The position numbers and the translations under genes are program-made. A DNA stretch of 64,000 nt, taken from contig NW_025777464.1 of NCBI RefSeq assembly GCF_021130785.1, forward strand, positions 104,626 through 168,625, read 5' to 3'. The notes under the pieces are model-generated. The model did not search any database, had not been told where the DNA came from, and saw only the letters and a program-made list of their open reading frames with translations. Below, in pieces: positions 34,201-46,969 of this stretch. This DNA comes from Homalodisca vitripennis. Taxonomy: Eukaryota; Arthropoda; Insecta; Hemiptera; Cicadellidae. Positions within the stretch are counted from its first letter, which is position 1. Every line of letters starts with the position of its first letter.

Positions 34201-35689
34201 AGTATTAATTAGGTTTGTGGTAGTGAAATCCTTCAGGTTTAATTAGAGCTTCTGCGATTTCTGTTTATTAAAACTTTAAATATTGTAATTTTCATGTTTC
34301 ATGGTGTATTGGAATACGGGTGATTGGTTTTGAGAATGGATCATAATACAATAATTGATTATTTTAACTAAATTAATGGAAATTCTTTGATACAACTTTT
34401 GTAGCCTAATACAATTATAAAATAAAAAAATGATTATAGTTTTAAAACTAATAAATAATTATGTGAGTGTGTATTCTCTTTACAGTTTCATAACTCGGGT
34501 TTTTTGTTTCAATGTTTATTTTGTGAAATGTCAAAGGCATGTTTATGTTTTCCTACTAGCGATTACTCACTGATTTGCACGCAATTTAGTAGGTAATCGA
34601 GTGAATTATATATCCGATGCCAATGTTGAGTTTGCCTTGTTGTCACGATCGACAAAATACATCAAAACGTTTAGAGTTATGGCCATTGTAATTTACTTGT
34701 TCTCAGTATGATTTGTTCCAATATTTGATTTTGCCTTGTTTTATCAGGAAAAATATATATATCACAGATCAGAGAATCCCACTTCTGTCAAAAGTGAACG
34801 AAGATGAGTTTTATAAAAGTCTTTGGATTTATAGTAAAAGTTAGATAGCAACATTGCCATTAAGATCTAATACTATAAAACTACATTAACGATTACACTA
34901 CGCTTTTGCTTTTTTACAAACAGAACAATATTTTAGCATATTTAGAACTGGTATTGGTACATTATATCAAAAGCACAGTTCAGCGAACTTCCATCTAGCA
35001 TAGTTTTTGCTGACTGCCTGAGTTTTTGGAGTCAAATTCTGACTATGTTTTAGGACATATTCTAAGGTAGATGAGTACTGACTTAATCACTCAAATCTAA
35101 AACGGCTTTAATAATAATTGTTATTTCTATCATTATTAGAAATCACTTATATTAGAATATACTCCCTTTAGATGTAAAAAAATTGAAAATCATAAAAAAT
35201 GTTTATACAATACAGTTAATTTGACATGCTCATTTAATTAATATTTATCAACCTTAAAGACCAAGATGGAATTTTTTGCTACATTTAAGATCAATGAGGC
35301 GTAGCCCGGAGAGATTTTCAAATAAAAATAGGCCTATAATCATCCCAGGCACGTAAAAATGTCCACGTAAAATGTCAATACAATCGGTTGAATAGTTTAC
35401 GCGCGAAAGCAAAAGAAGCAAACAAAGGCGCTTTCGCATTTATAATATAATTAGGTTATGTAAATAGTAAACAAGTATCTTTTAACAGTGTTAGGGAAAT
35501 TGTATGAATGTTCTTTATTGGTATTTACCCAATAACTGTAAAATAATTTGAATAATAATGACTAAATAATTATTAATCCCTTTTAATCCTTTTGACTAAG
35601 ACAATGATCGAATATAACTTGACAAATTGCAACAGAGTGTACCAAAATATAATCTTGGTGAACTCTGTTTGCATGTAATCTACATATAT
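34201..35689. other. No gene recognised
   Basis: AT-rich, without a supported feature. Confidence 0.45.
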
Positions 35690-35850
35690 TACTTTATTAT
35701 ACCTCAATGTATTGTACATACAAGGGAGACAAACGCCACACCACGAGTCGCAATAGGTTTCGGTGAGGTTGCATGCAAATTTCAAATCTATAGCTGATTT
35801 CATTCTCTTGGTAGCTTCAACGGCACTCAGCAAAATTCCATGGTTGGCCA
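35690..35850 (+). repeat. Dispersed-repeat copy (GAGGTTGCATGCAAATTTC family)
   Basis: GGTTTCGGTGAGGTTGCATG followed by CAAATTTCAAATCTATAGCT and CATTCTCTTGGTAGC aligns with 56365-56430. Confidence 0.65.
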
Positions 35851-36268
35851 TGTACTAGCATAGAACTAATTCTTGACTATGTATAAATAAGGTTTCATGC
35901 AAAAGTCTGCAGATGAAATAATTGTCGAGATATATTTTCACATGATACAATTTTGTTTATTAAATAAGTTTACGTATCAGTGTTTAAATAATAAAATTCT
36001 ATTCACCAAATAACCACATAATGATGTTATATGTGATAGGATCGTCAGGCCTACATCTGTTAATATATCACATTGTGGAATATCCTATGGGTCTATTGAG
36101 TTTGAATATACATTTATTTACTATGCTATTTTATCGCTACCAAGATGGTTACCCATAAGACCAATGTAATCTATTCACTAGTTCTCAGCCAAATTAATTG
36201 TATAGACATATATATATTATATATAGACATATATATATAATTTCAATAAACATTGAAATCACAAAAAA

Positions 36269-36275
<7 letters not shown>
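35851..36275. other. No gene recognised
   Basis: AT-rich DNA leading into a microsatellite. Confidence 0.5.
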
Positions 36276-36321
<46 letters not shown>

Positions 36322-36420
36322 GCAGACGTGCAGTCAGATGCACACACATGCAGACGGATGATGTTTCAGCTGAAGTTCGCCAAAGAGGGTGAAACGCACA
36401 TCGACATTTAAATAAAAAAA
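36276..36420 (+). repeat. (TA)n run followed by a hammerhead-like repeat with A-rich end
   Basis: A TA run at 36276-36318 is followed by CAGACGTGCAGTCAGATGCAC, then by GCTGAAGTTCGCCAAAGAGG and GTGAAACGCACATCG, ending in an A-rich run near 36412. CTGAAG...GGGTGAAAC resembles the CUGANGA...GAAAC core of hammerhead ribozymes found in Penelope-like elements, but the last A of the first core box is T here. It is probably an inactive relative. Confidence 0.4.
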
Positions 36421-36765
36421 AAAAAACGAAATAAATATCAATGCTTGATCAGCAATAGCAGTCATGCAAATAAAAAATGCCAAGGTACCATCTTACTTTT
36501 ATTCCAGATTGCGCTAGAGACGAATTAAATACTTCTAATAAATTGTTAAGTTATTAAAAATTGAAAATAACCGCATATAAAAAAACTTTTAACATGGGAT
36601 GTCAATAGAAAATAGATTTTAACCTTCTATATTTGTGTAAGGATGATTTAATAGTATTCCAAAATGAGGTTCAGAATTTTTGATGGAATGGACACAAATT
36701 TGGTGAAGTTTTTCTCAAAGTTTGGGAGGATTTATAACAATTTGTTGCATTAGATGAATCTAATG

Positions 36766-37003
36766 TCATGTTACGTCTGGTCTAGCCAAGTACTTTAAAT
36801 GCCGAAGAAATCCATCAATTGCAATATAGTCATCCCTGTGGAGAACAAAAAGCTTAGCAGTTTGTATTAAAAATGGGGTGAAATATGAAATACCTTTGAA
36901 GAGAACAGATCTTCACTGACATTCCAGCAAGCTCCGCCATTCCAGTTAACATTCCTTCTACAGTTGAGTGAATGTCTTCATAAAAGGAATTATACACAGT
37001 TTC
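36766..37003 (-). pseudogene. Two-exon gene fragment of unrecognised family with a 58-bp intron
   Basis: Exon A (about 37003-36894) reads TVYNSFYEDIHSTVEGMLTG then MAELAGMSVKICSLQ, with donor AAAG|GTATTT. After 58 bp ending TTGTTCTCCACAG, exon B (36835-36766) continues in phase as RDDYIAIDGFLRHLKYLARP-DVT to a stop. The residue pattern and consistent splice phases look genuinely coding. A TGA directly precedes exon A in frame, so a further upstream exon would have to splice at or after it. A partial second copy lies at 63131-63310. I do not recognise the family. It may be part of a repeated element, a gene fragment or a pseudogene. Confidence 0.55.
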
Positions 37004-40000
37004 TCAATCCCGTCTGAACAACGGTTGTTGCATCAAATTCTACACCCGTTTTTAAATGTTTTGAACAATGCAATACTCTCTAATATAAAGTATACAATGG
37101 GCCAATATGAGTTTAGCTATGATTTAATATTAGCGTTTCGTATAATAGGTCGGATCTAGTGAAGGCTACAATTGAAGTGCACAAAATCCAATGTTTTTAT
37201 GTCTGAAAGTAAACACAACGCATAGTTTTGTCCTACTTTGGCAACTTATGGAAGTCGAAACTCATCCTAATGAAACGGTTTGTTTATAAGATGTGTTGGG
37301 GATAGATCTTGAGATGATTTTAACGTTATATAAATTTCAGGATCAAATATTAAAAATAACTATAACTAAATGTGTTGAAGCCTTTATTTCCGTTCCACTA
37401 AATTATGAGCAAAGCATATAATTATTCAGTTTGTATACTTCAATTCTTTTACTGCAAGGGATCTGAGATATACGCTACCAGCTATAAAGGACTGTAATAT
37501 GGACAGCCGACGAATATGTCTATTCAGCAGCAACAGTTATTCGATAAACGCCATCTGGTCCAATATCGGTTAAATGCAGAACTGGGCTTATAAAGTTAGA
37601 GAGGGAAAACCTTTTTTTTTGTTTTGTATTTAAACTTGTTTTGTGGAGTTTCCTGTATTGTATATGGTAACATGACTAATAATTTGTCTATATTGAAATA
37701 TGAGAGTGAAATATTATGATAAAAAGAGCTTTATTGAATTTTAAAATATATATAAATTGGAACTTTAAAGAGTGGGTAACTGCTCTAGCAGAAAGCGTAT
37801 TTTAAAAATGAAATTGTTTCATAGTGTAGATAAAACAGAAAATTGTGTTTTACAATTGTCGCCGATGTACCTTTATCAATAGATGTACTAAAGTAGCTTG
37901 CACCAAAACAGTCCAAATCATTTGAAGCGGTGTTGCAAAATCGCTGCCGACCACTAGCTGTTTCCGGTTATGGTCATAGAATACTGTATGAAAAAGAGAT
38001 GAATAAAATAAAATATATATTTGATAACGGTATTAGTAGATGATATTTGTTTATTGAAATAGACGTTGAGATGTATTAGTAATTCTCCATAAACGTAAAA
38101 ATGGCAACATAGTTGCGCACGGAGAGTAGAGGGGCAATTCAGGTGCACCAGACACCATTGGACTATTTTCGTGCAAGCTGCTCCATGATTATTTCCATCA
38201 TAAGGAATACGGCTTAATCAGGTACTATATTTATATAAAAGCGGATTTGCAACGGAGATTCTCTTTCACTCTTTAGGAAATGAAAATGCTGCGTCTGCTA
38301 AATAAATATTGTACGAGGTGAAATGTCTACTACGAGGAAACGAGTCCATCCCACTTTGGAATTAAGAAGCTAAGACCAGTTGTTGAACTTCAATTTGCTG
38401 AAAAAATAAATCCACATTCTAAATTGTGTGTTCTTTATATGGTTTCCGGTTGACTTGCCCCTGCTGAAACTAATAAAAAATAGTATTTTAGTTTTTAAAA
38501 TTGAATGTTCGTTTACAGCCTTTCTGGATTAGTATAATGTTCGTGAACTAAGTAGGGATTAAGTTAAATAACTTTTTTACTGTCTACAGAACCAAGGCCG
38601 TAGGCAGATACAATTATAGGGATTGGCTAACTATAAAACCTTTAGATTTGGAATTTTGGGTGATTTGAGTCGTTAAATTCCTTTGTCTTGCAACCGCATT
38701 GGATAGAACAATACAAATCTCTACTTTAACAGGTGAAGTTACAAGTAACGTATGCTACACGTGTTTTTTAATTTACTGACCCAAAATTATTACAGAAAGG
38801 GCAGAATATTGTAAGTAATTAAGAAACACAACTCTGGAATTTCGTTGGATAAAATAATGTAAATGCCAATAATGTAATTGTAATACCAGTTTGATATAGA
38901 ATTAAACACTTAATTTTAATCTTTTCTCCTTCCTTAACTATTTTGATTTCGTCGAAATCTCTGTATCTTATACGGTGAATGCCTATTTTCTCCTATCCTA
39001 CCTTCCATCTCCTATCTTATATCCCATCTCTATAATACCTGGAATCTTTCTGGGATCCTGAATCTCCTCGTGTGGTACTTGCATGTCCTTTGGTAAGTAA
39101 AGGTATAATACAAGCATAAGAGTGGGCTAGAACTGACAAAGACAACACCCACACACTCAAATGTAGAGCAGTCAGGAGGGAAACGTTAGTAGCTTTTACA
39201 GTAGTGTAAGAAGAGGGAGGTTCTTTAGGGTTATAAATTAGGTTAAAGTGAAGGATTATGGATCACATACAAAAACAACCACACAGTGTTCTTAACGACA
39301 TTATATGTCCTTCTTTAAATTGTGTCGTTGTGAAACTTTGCTATAACTATTTGTAGAAAGCTGTAGAAAATTGAAACGTGGTACATAGGTTCTTCATGGG
39401 CCACATAAATCTACAGATTTTGGAGTCTAAAAGTCAAAGAGCAGTACAGTTGCCATAGGGAGACGGCATATTGATATTTTGCGCTAAGGAGGTTATCACG
39501 TATGAATATAGATGGAATATATGTAGTTATTTATGCATACATGTATACTTAGGTATAGGGTCTAGAGGTCTAAGAGCAGTAAAGGTAGTTACGTTGTGTT
39601 TAATTACACAACCTAAGCCAAAATTGAATTGTACAATCAATTCAGTAAAAGTTTTCGTACGTTAATTGTAATTAAAGTCACGTCTGTGTACTACTGTAAT
39701 TTAATATAATAAAATAATTTTAGATAATGAACGTACATTTTTAATTCTGGTATTTCAGAAGTTATTGAAATAGAATGACCCACTACACAGATTTTAATAT
39801 CGAATATGATAAATGTTATAAAACATATCAATACAGGGAGATACTTCACGCTAGTTTTCATTCGTGGAAATATTTGAACGAGAAGGCAAAGTAACTCAAT
39901 TTCTATTTGTAGATAAAGTAATCGTATATATCATGATGGCTTCAACATTGCCCCGGGGACTTTGTGGCAGCATTTTTACATCACAAAGAGAACTCTGACT

Positions 40001-40606
40001 TGCAAACGAGGCAGGCTTTATAGAGCAATCGTTCAGTTCAAACGATGTGTACAACATATGCCCTTTATACCGGTCAAAGTAAAAAGCAGAAAATAAGTTT
40101 TACACAAAATTCAAAGCTGAGTATTTTTGTTATGGACAGGTATGAATTTACCTGCATTACAATTCAATATAAGGCGTTTTATTCCTGTGATGAAATTAGT
40201 CTTCTAATGTATTAGATCACATGTATGAATTTATTATGAGTTTAATCTATGAATGCAGTCCTAATGTAACTATATAATAAACCATTTCAGATTAAATTAC
40301 CATGCTTATTGACGGTGTTTTATCAAATTTATAGTTATACTAACAAATTTAAATGCAGGATATATTTTTGTGTCAGAAACCACAGCCGAAAATATTTAAT
40401 AGCCCAATGGAAAATTTGACGCTTATAGCCAAAGCTTCTGATTTTAGTAATCCTCCAAACGTTTCTTCAACCTTTGTTTGGTGATTGCATGTCAAGGGGC
40501 TGATTTCTAATGGTTTTGTTCCATCTAATTATAGGTGACGATTATTTTCCTTATCTTCTGTTAGGCCTGCAATCTTTATTTTAATAAACAAATTCAAAGC
40601 ACCTAC
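37004..40606. other. No gene recognised
   Basis: AT-rich. 38930-39080 is a pyrimidine-rich stretch with repeated TCCTATC and CATCTC motifs. The rest carries only short frames without family motifs. Confidence 0.45.
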
Positions 40607-40946
40607 TTGCATGGTAAGAAACCTTCTTATGGAGCGGTGTTTACTGTTATGCACAAACAGTACATAAAAACAAATGAAAAGCATGGGATAAAACTGTATG
40701 TATATACTGAACCCAATGGCCCTGTATTTGTGGTTAGTGTTTATTCAGGCACATTGGATGAACTACTATGTCCAGGATATACTGAACAGGCTGTTCTGCA
40801 TATGCTCTCTAAAGACTTTGACAAAGGTCATCCTGTTTATACAGTCAGATTTTATAACACCATGCATGTGTCAAAATCTCTTTTGTAAAAATAACTTACA
40901 TCACAAAGTTGGGTGCAGAAAAGTTTGGATCTCAGACTGCTGTTAA
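40607..40946 (+). pseudogene. Second piggyBac-type transposase fragment (PGBD-like)
   Basis: The 93-codon frame reads KHGIKLYVYTEPNGPVFVVS, PGYTEQAVLHMLSKDFDKGH and RFYNTMHVSKSLL. These correspond to the Y-G-I-K-L-Y block and the following D-N-[FY]-Y-[NT]-S region of piggyBac/PGBD proteins. The Asp expected in MDNFYNS is replaced (TVRFYNT). A frameshift after 40885 moves the reading to CKNNLHHKVGCRK. It is a different family from the element at 6459 and is clearly dead. Neither end of the element was found. Confidence 0.75.
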
Positions 40947-43371
40947 TGGGAGATTGTAAGAATATATATTGCACAACACTGTGAAGGTTAGAGTTGGCAA
41001 GTAGAATAATTACGTGAGAGTAGTAAGAAACCCGTCCGCCCTGTTTGGTTTGAGAATCATACGAATGTAACCGTAATCATGATGAGTGAACGAAAATATC
41101 TTCGGTGGTGTTAAATCCTTAAATCCACATTTTCAAAATGGCACTGGTCAACGCTCATCTCTAATATAACAAATATAACATTAGGACGACGATGGCAATG
41201 TTCGATTTCAGGATCAATATCATTTAGAGGTCTTCTGACACCTGCCATAAGCAATGACGTAGCTTTAGTTCGAAAATTTGAAATTCAGTCATCCGTGGGT
41301 GCTATTGATAGGATCAAGAGAATACTTTGTGTGGCCTGCTCTCATAGAAGAAGAAAAGATACAATATGTCAGTGCCTGTAAATTCCTCCTTTGTGTCTTG
41401 AAGACTGCTTTTAAACATAGTGCATGCAATAATATTTATGTAAGATGTCAGATGTGGCATGAAAGACTATAAGTAGTGAGTTAAAAGTTTAAAAAATACT
41501 TATTTGCGAAAACTAATAAATATTAGTTTAGTGTATTATTGTGTATTTGTTTTAGTTTAGTTAATACTAGCGGTGTATATTTATTAAGTAATAATAAATA
41601 ATAAGTATTAAAAAAACATATTTTTAAATGCAAAATCGTTATTACTGTTCCGTACCAAAATCGAATTCAATGTTTTAGGCGTTACCCCCTCACAGAACGA
41701 AAAGCAAAGTATGATGAGATCCATGACGCCTATGGGCCTCATCATAGTTTTTCAGAATTGGCTAAAAATTATTAGTATTCATTTATAACATTACTAAAAA
41801 GTAATAGTTTTAAACAATTTTGAAATGTTTATTTCAGAATAAAGCATAGGTTAAAATAGCTATGTCAGCAAAGAATGTGATGAACCGATGGTCTGTAAAA
41901 CTTTGGGCTTGGAATTTATTGGTTTGTTTATTGCTCGAACTAGGCAAGTAAGGTCAAAATAATATTCCATTTCGAACTCTTCCAATTTAATTCGGATGGT
42001 TATTTCTTTCTTACGAACATTTTACTATCAATTTACCTAATAGGTGTTCATAAAGAATGGAGATTGTCACTTGCACCCCGGACTCTGCTCCTCAAGCACA
42101 CATGTTCCATGCATGATAAGACGTTTGTGCTTGTAATGTTTTAATGTGAACGGAGTAGCTGAGTAATGGGGGAGTAATGGTGTAAGTGGAGAAACGTTTA
42201 ACACTGAAAACGGAACGTACAGAGTTATAGAGTTTTTCTACTCTGTAAATTTCTCTTTAGCCATCTAAAGTAGCATATTTGAATACCATATCGATAGGTC
42301 AAATGGTACTGGTACATTTGAATACCAACTGGTACATGAATAACCCATTGAATGTCAACTACACACATTTTAAATGAATACCAACCTATACCAATGTTGC
42401 TCAATGAAGTTCGTTAAGAGCCAATTTACAATATGTGCCGATTCTAATTATGAAACAATAATTAAATTTATACACGATATAGTATGTAAATAATTAAATA
42501 CCTATTAGTTTCTCCAATCTAACGTTTTCGTTCTTTCAACTATATTGGAATTTCTGAGGGAATCACACAATTACAATTTGACAAGTACGGTTATATAATT
42601 ATACTATTTCAACTTTATTTGTAAACGACATAGAGGACAATTGATGACGTCATGATTGCTTGTGCCTCTTCCCAGGAAAGGGTAGAGTATATTGATAACA
42701 CCGGTGAAATTGTTTTTTTTTCATAACATTTTACAATTTATTCACATTTCTATTTTGATATTAGTGTATGGATCTTCTAAAATACCATATCATATACATC
42801 TTATTATTCCAATATACATAAAAATTTAGACAGTTTCAGGATATAATTACGTTATTGTAATGTGTTCCACGTCGTAGTAGCTTTACCTCTACAGGTTGAC
42901 CTACGATACTCCTTATGAACAGTGAATGCTCTCGATGGTCACCGACAAAATTGATGACCATTAGAAGAAAATATCTTTAGAGATAGCTTTGACTCAGTTC
43001 TTTAGGTTAGGTTCTAAGAATCTGCAAGATAAACTTTGCTGGAACCTTAAAATGAAGAATAAAATTTCAACTTTAATTACAATACAGATTGTTTCAATCT
43101 TCCGAGTCATTTAGAATTTGTCGCTGATAATTCGTAATAATTATACAATATCAATAATACAGTAAAAGTATACTGTGGTCCCCAGAAGACGGTAAGAGGA
43201 CACTCGTATGTGTCTGGTCCAGCCTAACATTCGAATAGATAATGAGAACACAAGGATTCATACTATTCCACTTTTTCCAACGCTGGTTTGGCTTTGATTT
43301 GTGCTGTTGGTTTTTATCGCTCGTGATTTGTGCTTGTAAACTGTCCAGAGACAACTCCTGAGTTCATTTTC
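40947..43371. other. No gene recognised
   Basis: Possibly includes worn-out downstream parts of the piggyBac-type fragment (up to about 41475, where a frame ends in CNNIYVRCQMWHERL). Otherwise AT-rich. 42290-42390 repeats TGGTAC and GAATACCAA short motifs. Confidence 0.4.
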
Positions 43372-43510
43372 TCCAAGCAGTTTCGAATCACCTGACGAAA
43401 AGGATATATTTTAATCCTTGAAACGTTGTGTTATACGTTTTGTAACACAAACGATTTAAAATCTCCAAAATCATAGTATACTTTCAAACCTTTCATCGTC
43501 AATAACAAAC
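43372..43510 (+). ncRNA. Penelope-type repeat with degenerate hammerhead ribozyme-like core
   Basis: CTGACGA at 43392-43398 is followed by a 6-bp stem (AAGGAT 43400-43405 with ATCCTT 43414-43419) and GAAAC at 43420-43424. A third helix pairs CGTTGTGTTA (43424) with TAACACAAACG (43443) with one bulge. The order matches a hammerhead core as carried by Penelope-like elements. However, the base after helix III is A where U is needed and helix I is poor, so it is probably inactive. The downstream TTTCAAACCTTTCATCGTC recurs at 63960. Confidence 0.45.
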
Positions 43511-46500
43511 TTTATACTAAGAAGTGCTCTGGAACCTTCGGAGTCCTCTTTTATTTGTTTCAGTACAAGTTAAAACTATAGCATCACACGCATACAAATA
43601 AAAATGCAACTTATAATTGCACAGGATTTGTTACACCCATCTACCAGGAGACTTAGTTGAACGACCTTTCTAGACAAGGAAGTGCGGATGTATGCCCTGG
43701 TTTGAGATATGTTCAACAAAATAGATCCTGTCAGAAATCTGGTTAAGGAAATAAGGATAAAATGATTGATTTGAAAAAATGAGCTGTTGTGTTAGAAATC
43801 AGATTTAAGGTTTACTTATTGAAGTTGTAGTTTGAAATTATATACGATTGGGTTTGGATTTATGCAAGGCTTATTTGATAATGACTTCCAAATTTATTAG
43901 TATTCAATTAGTCTGTTAGTTTAGGTCAAACTCAACCTTCACTAAGTGCTGCGTCTGGAATCAAACGCTGTCAAAGACTTGATTCCCGGAATCTAGAGTA
44001 ATGTTCCTTTGAAGATATCCAAAAATAAACGGTTACGAAGAAACTCAAAAACTAACTCTTACATCCTCTATAGACATCAGAGACATACATTTAGAATACA
44101 AAATATAGTAAAATCTAGGTGAAGAGGTATTCCTATTGTCCCATTAGGTGCACAATTGTTACTAAAATTCCACTAGGATGAACTGGAGATAACCCGAACG
44201 TTAACTTTGAATCAACCCTTCCAACTATAGCTACGTGCGTCTGATGAGACAATGTGAATACATAGATTACACTTTATTTAGTAGTTTACGTGCCTCTAAA
44301 AATCGAAACTATGTAAATAGTCCATTTTGAGTTTCTTTGTCGCCGACTTTTATGAAATCTCTTCAGACGAACATGACTCCAGACTTCAGGAGTCAAGTCT
44401 ATGATAGCGACAGGTTTCAGTCGCTGCACTAGGAGGAAGGTGAACTGGAGCTAATACAACATTCACATAATATGAGATGATACAAAAAACCCCTCATAAT
44501 TGCAAAGGAAGTCTTGTAAAGATAAGGAAATCGTGGTCTGAGACAAAACAGGTTTATGTAAAGATACGATGTCTTGGTAGCTAACTTGAAGTTTTTAATT
44601 AGCTCTTATTCATCATAACAATAAAAATTGCATCAAATAATATTTGAAGACTACTGTTAGTACTTAACAATCAGAAGCGTACTGATTTTCATGAAAGATG
44701 ATAGCGTACTTGAACAAAGTTCAACAATAATAAAATGTCTGAACAGTAATGAGTCCTCTTTTAAAAATTTTGTAAACCTAAGTACTCCACTTTACATTCC
44801 ACTTAAATTAGAGTAAATATAACAATACGAAGAAACATATTTACTTTCTCTTTGTTCCTTGTAATCATTTGAGCATTGCACTTTACAGCATATTGATAGA
44901 TTCTTTAAATAAATTTCCTACTGAATAAACAATTAGAACAATGGTAATTAATTAAATTTGTCAAATCATTCCACCTGTCAGTAGTGGGGATGTGGTACAA
45001 TTTTTATTCATCCTTATTCTACGTATGTGAGTATTTAGATTTCAATGGGACATCCTTTTTTGGAGAAAACCCAATGAGAACAAGAAAGCATAAAGTAATA
45101 AAACTATACAGCCGTCAGAGGGGAGGGGGGGGAGATGGCAGTAATATTTCTTTATTAACGACTAAAACGTGAAAGCACTAGCAATATTTAGGCCATTACT
45201 TATTCTTATCATGTCATCACTGCTTTAGAATGGAAAAAATGGACAACACTTTAATTAAAAATTATTTGTGCAAACGTATTAATTATATAACTGTATTTAT
45301 GAATGTTTAGCATTCAACCGTACAGAATTGTAATTAATTTTGTTGTGAACAACTTACATTGGTTTTTGAGCAACTAAAATACGCCTGTTCAGAGTAGTGC
45401 TTAAAGTTTTAATGTTTCCAGGAAAGAGCTGTTGCCAGAATATTATGTTGTGTTGGTAGAGGTAGACTTACGCAAGTTGGGAGCAACAAACATTATTGTC
45501 AGTTGAAAGGCATCAGCCTTTTTGACATAGTTTCACAAAACAAAAACTACTTTGTACAGTGCTATATGACCGCCATAACTACGTTTTTAAACAATAATTA
45601 AATTTACATTAATTACAATTAAATATATAAATTACACCCCTACATTAGTGAGACCGCCGTGGGAACGTTTAACAATTATAAAATGAAAGATTAGGTAACT
45701 ATACGATTTTAATAGTCTTTATTATTAAAGCCTGATTCCACAAACTGCACTTCATAAATTTATTGTTATGTTATAAAACAGGAAATAAATCTAATTACAT
45801 TGTAGCAGTACAAACAAATCAAAATGATAAAAAAGTAGTTTGAGTCCAAAGCCCTTGTCCCTTAAATTACTGCAATAGAAGTAAGTAAAATAGAAATTAA
45901 TATTATTGTAAACGTAACATAGACATAGTTTTTAATTATTGTAAATAATTAAAAACTACATAATACACATTCAGATAAATAACAAATATACGATAGTAAA
46001 AATATCAGGGAATAACTATATACCACCTTATATGGCAAAAAAATTATTTCAAGGATCTCTAATTCTCATCATTTTAAAGCTCTACTACTATAAAGTACGT
46101 TACTGAGTGCTCTCCATTTGGCTCTAGCAGGTGGTGAGAGCTCGCTTCAGACCATTTACTCTCCATCAATCTCCAACCCAAGGGACACCGTTGCCTTCTA
46201 GCACAGTGTTTCCACCGCGATAGATCTTCAGTTCAACCTCCTAAACCATAGTTACATCGCATCAGTGAAATAAATATTGTTCTTAAAGATTTAAACAAAT
46301 TTTAACATATAAATGTTATCTCATATAAAGAGTTTTCTCTTGCATATACAAGTTGCTATTCGTTTACACTCAACCGTTACAAATCTGTCTGAATCTAAAT
46401 CCAACGCATTTAGATTCAAATAGATTGGATCCATGTATTGCATTTGAGTTTTAATCGAGGAAACCAATAGTTGTTTTTTTTCGCGTGCGAGTACGAAAGA

Positions 46501-46701
46501 ATGTCCTTTCAGTGATATGTGTTTAAAATTTATTATTTTATAATTACTGATTCTCTTTACACCGATGTCAAATATTTCGCCTATAGTGTCACTTATGCTG
46601 GAAGATTTAAATTTGATTTTGTCACATCATAGGTTTTCCCATTGCGAATTACTGACTAAATATTACGTTATGGGATCTGCTTTTAACCCGTTCAGGCGTT
46701 T
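43511..46701. other. No gene recognised; partial direct repeat
   Basis: CACTAGGATGAACTGGAG at 44171 is echoed by CACTAGGAGGAAGGTGAACTGGAG at about 44429, and CTTCAGACGAACATGACTCC at 44360 resembles 8940. 45118-45135 is a G-rich run. 46080-46260 is slightly GC-richer without a motif. Confidence 0.4.
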
Positions 46702-46969
46702 GACGTAATATTACGTATATAGCGACTGCATCATTGTGCTACTGACGTAATATTACGTATATAGCGACTGCATCAGTGTGCTACTGACGTAATATTACGT
46801 ATATAGCGACTGCATCAGTGTGCTACTGACGTAATATTACGTATATAGCGACTGCATTAGTGTGCTACTGACGTAATATTACGTATATAGCGACTGCATC
46901 AATGTGCTACTGACGTAATATTACGTATATAGTGACTGCATCAGTGTGCTACTGACGTAATATTACGCA
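46702..46969 (+). repeat. 42-bp minisatellite, six full units plus a partial one
   Basis: GACGTAATATTACG starts at 46702, 46744, 46786, 46828, 46870, 46912 and 46954, exactly 42 bp apart. Each unit is GACGTAATATTACGTATATA then GCGACTGCATCAGTGTGCTACT, with few substitutions. In six of the units the 14-bp ACGTAATATTACGT is a perfect palindrome; the seventh ends in ACGCAT. A related AAATATTACGTTATG lies just upstream near 46660. Confidence 0.97.

Noticed and set aside
44231..44320. CTGATGAGAC followed by CGAAAC as another hammerhead
   Set aside because: The two boxes are about 70 bases apart with no clear second helix between them.
46702..46969. CRISPR-like regular repeats
   Set aside because: Units are contiguous 42-bp copies with no unique spacers, and the setting is eukaryotic.
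46702..46969. Integrated CRESS-DNA virus origin
   Set aside because: Only the nonamer within an AT-rich palindrome is present; there is no GC-rich stem of the usual kind and no Rep coding remnant nearby.
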